Below the pieces are notes generated by a model. The model was not told the DNA's origin and ran no database searches. It was given only the letters and a program-made list of their open reading frames with translations. The translations under genes and the position numbers were made by a program. Shown piece after piece: positions 1 to 5,001 of a stretch of DNA of 5,001 bases (positions within the stretch are counted from its first letter, which is position 1; the number at the start of each line of letters is the position of its first letter). The stretch comes from Chloroflexi bacterium UBA5177 (GTDB lineage: Bacteria > Chloroflexota > UBA5177), in contig DHWR01000234.1 of assembly GCA_002413265.1 (NCBI GenBank), forward strand, positions 1 through 5,001. Reading direction: 5' to 3'.

Positions 1-783
1 TATCACCCGATGAGTCCTGACTGGCCGAACGAGACCTGGCCGAATCAGAAGGGCCTATCTGCCCTTCACATCCGCAGAGCTTGTGAGGAAAGCTTGCGCC
101 GCCTAGGTACCGACTACATCGATCTCTACCAGATGCACTACACGGACGGCGCGACATCGTGGGACGAGATATGGCAAGCCATGGAGCAGTTAGTGCGCGA
201 AGGGAAGGTGTTGTACGTAGGCAGCTCCAACTTCGCCGGGTGGCATATCGCGCAGGGCAACGAGGTCGCTCGAAGTCGCCACTTCCTGGGACTGGTGGTT
301 GAGCAGTGCGGGTATAGTCTTCTCAGCCGCGGCGCGGAGATGGAGGTCCTTCCCGCCTGTGAGGCCTACCGGATGGGAGCCGTGGCATACGAACCATTGG
401 CCGAGGGCCTCTTGGCGGGCGCATTCCAGAAGGCCCAAGAAGGCTATCGTTCTACGCCGCGCGTCCAGCAGCGCATCGAGCGACTCCGATCCACACTCGA
501 GGCATATGAGCAGCTCTGCCGGGAGGTAGGAGAGCCGCCCGCGGAGGCCTGCTTGCGTCAAGAGTCCTCATACACTTTCCGTGCCAGCAGCTCGCGCGCC
601 TTACGGCGCCGCGTCTCCTGCCATCTGGCTCGCTGTTGTTCTCGCACGCCCGAATCCGTGGTGCGATATCGCGCCAGGAATTCACTGCGATACGAAGCGA
701 AGGTGCCGCGACGGATTCTCTCCCGCATCTCCTCGACCAGCCGGATCGTCCAGCGCACGTTGTGCAGACTGGCTAGGCGGTAG
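1..783 (+). pseudogene. aldo/keto reductase, 5' end outside window, C-terminus lost (probable pseudogene)
   Basis: This is the central part of an NADPH-dependent aldo/keto reductase of the Tas/YajO-like group, a TIM-barrel oxidoreductase acting on carbonyl compounds. The frame is open to the left edge (Y-H-P before the ATG at 10), so the true start is upstream and that ATG is internal. Numbering from it, DYIDLYQMH at 35-43 supplies the catalytic histidine (His43), and GSSNFAGWHIAQ at 71-82 is the family's Ser-Asn-Phe nicotinamide-contact strand. EPLAEGLLAG follows at 128-137, then the helix ending EPPAEA at 175-180. The family would next show an ALAWLL-like helix and the C-terminal NADPH-phosphate-binding segment. 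Neither is present in any of the three frames. From about 550 the frame is only antisense of tgt, giving roughly 77 unrelated residues before TAG at 781-783. Without the cofactor site the product is unlikely to be active. The family call is firm; pseudogene status is inferred. Confidence 0.82.
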
Positions 784-1766
784 GCCAGCAGCTCTTCAGC
801 GCGGAAGAGGTGGTGCAGATACGCGGCCGAAAAAGTTCGGCAGGTGTAGCAATCACAGTCCGCATCGACAGGTCCTGGCTCGGTACGAAAACGAGAGTTC
901 GTGATATTGACCCGACCGTCCGCCGTGAAAAGCGATCCGTTCCGGCCCAGTCGCGTTTGAAGAACGCAATCGAACATGTCGATACCGTTCACCACCGCTT
1001 CGAATAGATCCTCGGGCGCGCCCACCCCCATGACGTAGCGTGGCTTGTTTCGAGGCAGCTCAGAAGCCGAGACGGAGAGCATCTCGTAGAACAGCTCTTT
1101 GGGCTCGCCGACCGACAAACCGCCGATGGCGTAGCCATTGAAGTCGAGATCGACCAGCTGTCCCGCGCTTTCCCGCCGTAGATCATCGTGCATACCGCCC
1201 TGCACGATCCCGAAGAGCGCCTGCTCGGGCGCCTCATGCGCGTCGCGCGCTCGCCGCGCCCAGCGACTGGTTCGCTCGAATGAATCCCTTGTCTCCTGCT
1301 CGGTCGCGGGGTACGACGTGCATTCGTCGAGCACCATCGCGACGTCGGATCCCAGCTCCTCCTGGATGCGAACGACGGTTTCCGGGGTGAAGCGATGGGA
1401 GGAGCCGTCGATGTGCGAGCGAAAGGTGACGCCGTCCTCGTCAAGATCTCGGAGATGACCCAGGCTGAACACTTGGAAGCCACCGCTGTCGGTGAGGATC
1501 GGTCTTTCCCACGCCATGAACTGGTTCAGGCCGCCAAGCCCGGCGATGAGCTCGGAGCCGGGGCGCAGATAGAGATGATAGGTGTTGGCAAGGACGATGC
1601 TGGTGCCGATCGCCTGCAGGTCGTCAGGAGTCAGCGTCTTGACCGTCGCCTGCGTGCCGACCGGCATGAAAACCGGAGTCTCAACATCGCCGTGCGCGGT
1701 GTGCATCCTGCCGACGCGGGCAGGCGTCGAGGTGTCCTCGGCGAGGACCCGAAACTCGAATGCCAC
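558..1766 (-). CDS. tgt: queuine/preQ1 tRNA-guanine transglycosylase
   Basis: Tgt exchanges guanine-34 in the anticodon of Asp, Asn, His and Tyr tRNAs for preQ1, the committed tRNA step of bacterial queuosine synthesis, in the cytoplasm. The 402 residues cover the whole family. TPVFMPVGTQATVK lies at 30-43, TDSGGFQVFSL at 92-102 (general base Asp93), LDEC at 146-149 (Asp147), and IVQGG at 187-191 (Gln189). IGGLSVGE is at 214-221 and GIDMFDC at 261-267, with nucleophile Asp266. The zinc site is Cys304, Cys306, Cys309 and His335 (CxCxxC then H 26 residues on). The start is GTG; it keeps the family's complete N-terminus, whereas the next ATG (Met21) would remove it. No good Shine-Dalgarno precedes it, and the stop of the upstream gene is 5 bases away, so coupled translation is likely. 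A basic helical tail of about 30 residues after FLARY makes it longer than the 375-residue E. coli enzyme. The usual Pro after CVL in the nucleophile loop is Gln270. Confidence 0.97.
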   Translation of the reverse strand: MAFEFRVLAEDTSTPARVGRMHTAHGDVETPVFMPVGTQATVKTLTPDDLQAIGTSIVLANTYHLYLRPGSELIAGLGGLNQFMAWERPILTDSGGFQVFSLGHLRDLDEDGVTFRSHIDGSSHRFTPETVVRIQEELGSDVAMVLDECTSYPATEQETRDSFERTSRWARRARDAHEAPEQALFGIVQGGMHDDLRRESAGQLVDLDFNGYAIGGLSVGEPKELFYEMLSVSASELPRNKPRYVMGVGAPEDLFEAVVNGIDMFDCVLQTRLGRNGSLFTADGRVNITNSRFRTEPGPVDADCDCYTCRTFSAAYLHHLFRAEELLAYRLASLHNVRWTIRLVEEMRERIRRGTFASYRSEFLARYRTTDSGVREQQRARWQETRRRKARELLARKVYEDS

Positions 1767-1771
1767 AGCCG

Positions 1772-4459
1772 CTAGTGAACTGTCTTGACGGCCAGGATCT
1801 TCTTACCGGTGAGTACGTAGATGGTGTTCCCGGCCGGACCAACGGTCATGCTCTTGATGGACGAGAAGGCGGGCGAAACGTAGGTACGCACATAGTTCCC
1901 GCTCTTATCCATCTGTACGATGCGTTGGTGCGTGGGATCGGAGATCCAGAGATCCTTGAGGCCTTGATCGGAATATATGGCGACGGGCTTGGTGAGGGGA
2001 CTGCGGGTGTGAGAGACGAACCTGACGGGGTTGGCTTGGTTGTCGAACTTGAGGATGCTACCGTCGCTCTTCAGGATGTAGAGGTCCGTGCCGTCGTAGA
2101 CGAAGGACACGGCATTGGAGAGGTCCGGCTTGTTGGTATCGAAGTACTGGTTGGCCGGAGGCGTGAACCCAGAAACTCCATACGGGAACCTCCATACCTG
2201 GCTCGACGCGGTATCGAGTAAGTAAACGTCCGGGTCGGAGCTCACCATCTGAACGTAGTGGGGGCTCGGCACTCCGGGCGTTAGCGAGGTCGCGGACTTC
2301 GCTCCATTGAGGCTTCGCACCAGCACGTTCTTGTCATCCAGCAGCAGCGCGGTTGCTCCATCGGTCGCTATCTGCTGGGGGTTGCCGATCGTGTAGCCAC
2401 TGTCCCCCTCGCCTGCCGTGACGATCTGCACGGGGTTCGAAGTGGAATTCGGCTGCACCGAGAAGACGCTCTTCCTTCCGGTATCGAGCACGAAGATGAT
2501 CCCTGGACCCGCCGCAATTTCTGTCGGTTGTGCCCCCGCAAAGGTCCCGAAGTTGGCCAGTACCTGCGGCGCGGCCACATGGGTGATGTGGTGGATCGAG
2601 TCGGCAGCCGTCGCGATCAAGCCGGATAGCTTGTTCAGGTCGAGCGGCGTGTCCCCGCGTTGCTGCGCCAGGGAGAGACTGGAGCGCGCCTTCGCCAGCC
2701 ACAATTCCTGCTTCTGGGGCTTGGTAGCGGCGCTGGCCTTGCGAACGTCGTTTCGCACGATCGTTGGGTACGGGTTGGTAGCCGCTGTCGCGTGACGATG
2801 ACTCCACCACAGATATCCGGCCACCGCGAGCAGCAAAAGAAAGATCACGCCGACGCCCCAGACGACCGCCGGAGGCGCGGGGCGCCCTATCGGCCTTCGT
2901 AGATCGATGTCTCCCAGGCCCGGGCGGATGACCTGCGGCCCATCGCTCGACTCCTTGCCGGCCGGTCGGGAGATGCCGCCAAATCTGCGCGGCCGCTTGT
3001 TTGCCGCCTGGACGTCCTTGTTGGTGGCATAGATGCGCGAGGGCTGCGTGCTGGTGTCCGGGAAGGCTTGCACCGGTGGTACGACATCCGCCATGTCCTG
3101 GCCGGCGCCCAGCCGTGCATTGACCGCGTCCAGCTCCGATGATCGTGGCGCCTCGGGCTCGAGCTCGGAGTCGGCCCGCAGAGCGGATTGGCGGATGGGA
3201 GATCGCCTTGGCTGCGGCTCGAGCTGTTCCTCGGGTTCTGCAGGCCCGCTCTCCTGACTCTCGAACGAGTACTGCTCACTCGGCTCAGGAGCCGCCTCTG
3301 GCGGTGGAGCTGCGCCCTGCAGATCTACCTCCGCCGTGTCTTGATCGCGGAAAGTCTCATCTTCGGTTCCGGCGTGGGTCTGCGGGAGCTCAGGGTCCCA
3401 GTCCTCACGGTACGGCTGCGCGGCTGTGTCGAGCGCGGCCTGAGCCATGTAGGTTTGAGTCAGCTCTTCGGTCGACAACGGTTCGACTGCCGGGTACTCG
3501 GCGGTGGACTCGATGTTCTCCCCGGCGGCCGGGAGGGGCGAGGCGGGCCCCGACGGCCCCGCATCTGGCGTGGTGGGAGTCTCGTCCCCTGCCTGCGTGA
3601 ACCGGGAGCCGGCCCCGTTGTGTCCGGCTTCAGCACCGTCGTCGGGAGCTGACCGTAGTTCGCTCCAGAGCATCCTGCCCACTCCGGCCAGTGCCTGGAC
3701 GGCTGAGTCAATCTGTTCCATGAACCCGGGCGTCTCGCCTCCGTCATCCTCTAAAGGAAGGTCCGATGCGTCCGCTGCCTCGATCACTATGGCCGTGGCA
3801 TCTCGAACGTCGGCCGAGCGGGCCAGCTCGAGCAGCGCCTCCGCGATGTCGTCGGCCGTGCCGGCGGCAAAGCAGTCTCGAACGTCGTCCGGATCGGCGG
3901 CCCGCGAGAACCAGCTGGAACACAGAGCCAGCACATCCCCCACGGCGATCTCGTCGCGGAACAGCGAGGTGCGCGGGCCCGCCTGAGAGCCGAGCGCCCG
4001 ACTGAACGCGGAGCCGGTCTCCGACTTCGAAGCAATAGAGTGCAGCTGACCATCGTGCAGCACGTAGACCTGTCCCGGCGAGGTCTGGGCCAGGTAGATG
4101 CTGTCGGCCTCCACCGCGATCACGCTCGCACCCACCGCGACGTGCCCGTCAGATTCCTGGGAGATCTGCTCGTGCGCGGCTCGGAACGCGCCCTTTAGGC
4201 GCTGCGGCGGTGGGACGTCGGCATTCTGCTGGTATTCCCAGGCAATGGTGTCGGCGGCAAGCCGCCGTGCCCGGGGTCCCATGTGCCCCCCGGCCGAGGC
4301 CTCGGTGACCACATAGAGGGCCGCCACGCCATCGGGCGAGGAGGAGGAGGGTATGCTCGACTCCACCCGGAAGGTATCCGCCGTGTCTTGCCTGCGGCCA
4401 CCTGCCAGGTTGAAATACGAGGTAAGAAGAACGAGCTGGTCGTTCGCCGCTTGCGTCAT
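1772..4459 (-). CDS. single-pass membrane protein: degenerate PP2C-like domain, acidic/Pro linker, TM helix, extracytoplasmic beta-propeller
   Basis: An 895-residue protein, probably an envelope sensor; its exact role is unknown. Residues 8-228 follow the PP2C (PPM) fold pattern. Gly-rich AGGHMG at 56-61 matches the DGMGGH loop, IYLAQTSPGQVYVLHDGQL at 121-139 matches the GDSRAY strand pair, FSRALG is at 152-157, DVLALCSSWF at 175-184, and VRDATAIVIEA at 218-228. Several metal-ligand motifs are changed, so phosphatase activity is doubtful. An amphipathic stretch (246-270) leads into a Pro/Glu/Asp/Ser-rich linker to about 480, a basic segment (488-526), and one membrane helix at 531-552. After a helical stalk (585-625), residues 630-895 hold repeated beta-propeller strands of NHL/YncE type: FVLDTG, VYLLDT, LYILKSDGSILKF, LWISDPTHQRIVQMD and IYVLTGKKILAV. 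Basic residues before the helix put the N-terminus inside and the propeller outside. The ATG at 4459 is chosen over an upstream TTG (4597) because homology begins just after it and a promoter lies directly before it. Probably co-transcribed with tgt. Confidence 0.85.
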   Translation of the reverse strand: MTQAANDQLVLLTSYFNLAGGRRQDTADTFRVESSIPSSSSPDGVAALYVVTEASAGGHMGPRARRLAADTIAWEYQQNADVPPPQRLKGAFRAAHEQISQESDGHVAVGASVIAVEADSIYLAQTSPGQVYVLHDGQLHSIASKSETGSAFSRALGSQAGPRTSLFRDEIAVGDVLALCSSWFSRAADPDDVRDCFAAGTADDIAEALLELARSADVRDATAIVIEAADASDLPLEDDGGETPGFMEQIDSAVQALAGVGRMLWSELRSAPDDGAEAGHNGAGSRFTQAGDETPTTPDAGPSGPASPLPAAGENIESTAEYPAVEPLSTEELTQTYMAQAALDTAAQPYREDWDPELPQTHAGTEDETFRDQDTAEVDLQGAAPPPEAAPEPSEQYSFESQESGPAEPEEQLEPQPRRSPIRQSALRADSELEPEAPRSSELDAVNARLGAGQDMADVVPPVQAFPDTSTQPSRIYATNKDVQAANKRPRRFGGISRPAGKESSDGPQVIRPGLGDIDLRRPIGRPAPPAVVWGVGVIFLLLLAVAGYLWWSHRHATAATNPYPTIVRNDVRKASAATKPQKQELWLAKARSSLSLAQQRGDTPLDLNKLSGLIATAADSIHHITHVAAPQVLANFGTFAGAQPTEIAAGPGIIFVLDTGRKSVFSVQPNSTSNPVQIVTAGEGDSGYTIGNPQQIATDGATALLLDDKNVLVRSLNGAKSATSLTPGVPSPHYVQMVSSDPDVYLLDTASSQVWRFPYGVSGFTPPANQYFDTNKPDLSNAVSFVYDGTDLYILKSDGSILKFDNQANPVRFVSHTRSPLTKPVAIYSDQGLKDLWISDPTHQRIVQMDKSGNYVRTYVSPAFSSIKSMTVGPAGNTIYVLTGKKILAVKTVH

Positions 4460-4464
4460 TGGAT

Positions 4465-4500
4465 AGGGCAAAGTATAGCACCGGAGTCTTATACGTTCCT
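4465..4500 (-). promoter_or_regulatory. putative extended -10 promoter for the PP2C-like/propeller gene and tgt
   Basis: Reading the minus strand, TGCTATACT lies at 4480-4472. This is a TGn-extended -10 with TATACT matching TATAAT at five of six positions. A weak -35-like AGGAAC lies at 4500-4495, 17 bases upstream of TATACT. A start about 7 bases downstream of the -10 would fall near 4465, only about 6 bases before the ATG at 4459, and no Shine-Dalgarno lies between them. The arrangement therefore points to a leaderless or nearly leaderless mRNA. It is a motif match only. A second -10-like TATAAG at 4493-4488 could give a slightly longer leader. Confidence 0.5.
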
Positions 4501-4601
4501 TGGAAGCACGCCCTTTTCGCGACTCGGATTCCGGCCGGCGCGGGGCTCCGTCAGCGGGGGCAAACGGGCGGGAATCAGGGCTCTCCACACGCCTCAATCG
4601 C

Positions 4602-4631
4602 TTGACGAACGTGGGTTAAAAACGGTACACT
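4602..4631 (+). promoter_or_regulatory. putative sigma70-type promoter of gyrA
   Basis: TTGACG at 4602-4607 matches the -35 consensus at five of six positions. TACACT at 4626-4631 matches TATAAT at four of six, with an 18-base spacer. Transcription would begin near 4638, leaving a leader of about 44 bases before gyrA. A second -10-like CATAAT at 4647-4652 has no convincing -35 but could give a shorter leader. The element lies in the 222-base divergent spacer and faces away from the minus-strand promoter, so each gene appears to have its own control. Confidence 0.5.
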
Positions 4632-4664
4632 TAGGAGCTTTTCAGCCATAATTTTCTGAAGTTC

Positions 4665-4671
4665 AAGAGGG
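4665..4671 (+). promoter_or_regulatory. probable ribosome binding site of gyrA
   Basis: AAGAGGG lies 10 bases before the ATG at 4682. It is an imperfect Shine-Dalgarno (the GAGG core pairs with anti-SD), but it is the only purine-rich block at a workable distance and supports this ATG as the start. A better AGGAG at 4633-4637 is too far upstream of any start codon to serve gyrA. Confidence 0.5.
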
Positions 4672-4681
4672 TAGCCGCTGG

Positions 4682-5001
4682 ATGGAATCTGCCGATCGCA
4701 TAGAGCCCCGAAACATCGAAACGGAGATGCGCGAGTCGTACCTCGACTACGCGATGAGCGTCATCGTCTCCCGCGCACTGCCGGATGTTAGGGACGGTCT
4801 GAAACCTGTCCACCGACGCATTCTCTATGCGATGCACGAGCTGAACCTGACGGCCCGATCGGGATATAGAAAGAGCGCCGCCGTCGTCGGCGAGGTGCTC
4901 GGCAAGTACCACCCCCACGGTGATGCGGCCGTGTACGACACCCTGGTCCGGCTGGCCCAGGACTTCAACATGCGGTATCCCCTGATCGACGGCCAGGGCA
5001 A
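4682..5001 (+). CDS. gyrA: DNA gyrase subunit A, N-terminal 106 residues (3' end outside window)
   Basis: GyrA is the DNA-cleaving, rejoining subunit of gyrase, which introduces negative supercoils using ATP hydrolysed by GyrB. The frame is open to the right edge. Visible are [20 protein letters not shown] (11-30), [16 protein letters not shown] (31-46), the helix-turn-helix region with [20 protein letters not shown] (62-81), and [11 protein letters not shown] (85-95) leading to YPLIDGQG (99-106). The catalytic tyrosine lies beyond the edge. In the quinolone-resistance-determining region the sequence is HGDAAVYD: the residue equivalent to E. coli Ser83 is Ala82, while the Asp87 equivalent is kept (Asp86). 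The ATG at 4682 gives the normal short N-terminal lead and has a purine-rich block 10 bases upstream. ParC shares this region, but the start and close motif match favour GyrA; without the C-terminal domain, ParC cannot be fully excluded. Confidence 0.93.
   Translation, partial: MESADRIEPRNIETEMRESYLDYAMSVIVSRALPDVRDGLKPVHRRILYAMHELNLTARSGYRKSAAVVGEVLGKYHPHGDAAVYDTLVRLAQDFNMRYPLIDGQG

Noticed and set aside
534..548. GC-rich imperfect hairpin just beyond the tgt stop, considered as a terminator
   Set aside because: Only five pairs with a mismatch, a three-base loop and no T tract on either strand; it lies within reductase coding sequence.
1760..2221. 153-residue open frame on the plus strand
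   Set aside because: It is antisense to the propeller-coding part of the membrane-protein gene, with no recognisable motif; a by-product of GC-rich codon use.
3798..3893. Twelve-base direct repeat TCTCGAACGTCG occurring twice
   Set aside because: It encodes Asp-Val-Arg-Asp in the same gene at both places; two copies are explained by coding and do not suggest an element.
3139..3986. Several plus-strand open frames of about 150 residues
   Set aside because: All lie opposite the low-complexity linker and PP2C-like region and are Arg/Pro/Ser-rich shadows of the true minus-strand frame.
4531..4538. CCGGCCGG palindrome in the divergent spacer, considered as an operator
   Set aside because: Eight bases of pure GC are expected by chance in this sequence, and it is not placed over either predicted promoter.
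4460..4597. 46-residue N-terminal extension of the membrane protein from a TTG codon at 4597
   Set aside because: It is Arg/Pro/Ser-rich with no fold or signal character, overlaps the divergent promoter region, and a better ATG sits just before the first recognisable domain residues.
4641..4660. Short inverted repeat TTCAG/CTGAA in the gyrA leader
   Set aside because: A five-pair stem with a ten-base AT-rich loop is too weak to call a riboregulator or terminator.
4631..4918. 95-residue minus-strand open frame
   Set aside because: It is antisense to the unmistakable start of gyrA and covers its promoter and leader.

Overview
The window comes from a GC-rich bacterial chromosome and carries four protein-coding loci. 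There is no RNA gene, insertion sequence or CRISPR array. The GyrA start, a zinc-type bacterial Tgt and a PP2C-like/propeller membrane protein suggest a soil- or sediment-type Chloroflexota or a close relative. That placement rests on general family resemblance only and is tentative.

Layout. Bases 1-549 hold the middle of an aldo/keto reductase on the + strand. The gene enters from the left edge, and its recognisable homology stops 8 bases before the tgt stop codon. The open frame runs on to 783, but only as antisense of tgt, so this is most likely a broken gene. Bases 558-1766 (minus) encode queuine/preQ1 tRNA-ribosyltransferase (tgt), complete with all catalytic and zinc residues. Bases 1772-4459 (minus) encode an 895-residue single-pass membrane protein: a cytoplasmic PP2C-like domain, a long acidic/proline-rich linker, one transmembrane helix and an extracytoplasmic beta-propeller. 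Bases 4460-4681 are a divergent promoter region. From 4682 to the right edge (plus) is the start of gyrA.

How the genes relate. The membrane protein and tgt lie 5 bases apart on the same strand and probably form one transcription unit, driven by a TGnTATACT element so close to the start codon that the mRNA may be leaderless. gyrA is transcribed away from them from its own sigma70-like promoter. No pathway link between the genes is evident.

Most interesting points. The large membrane protein has the layout of a PknD-type sensor kinase (catalytic-type domain inside, propeller outside), but with a PP2C-like domain in place of the kinase. That domain has lost most metal-binding motifs, so it looks like a pseudophosphatase sensor. 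GyrA has alanine at the position of E. coli Ser83. The reductase/tgt junction looks like a recombination or deletion scar.
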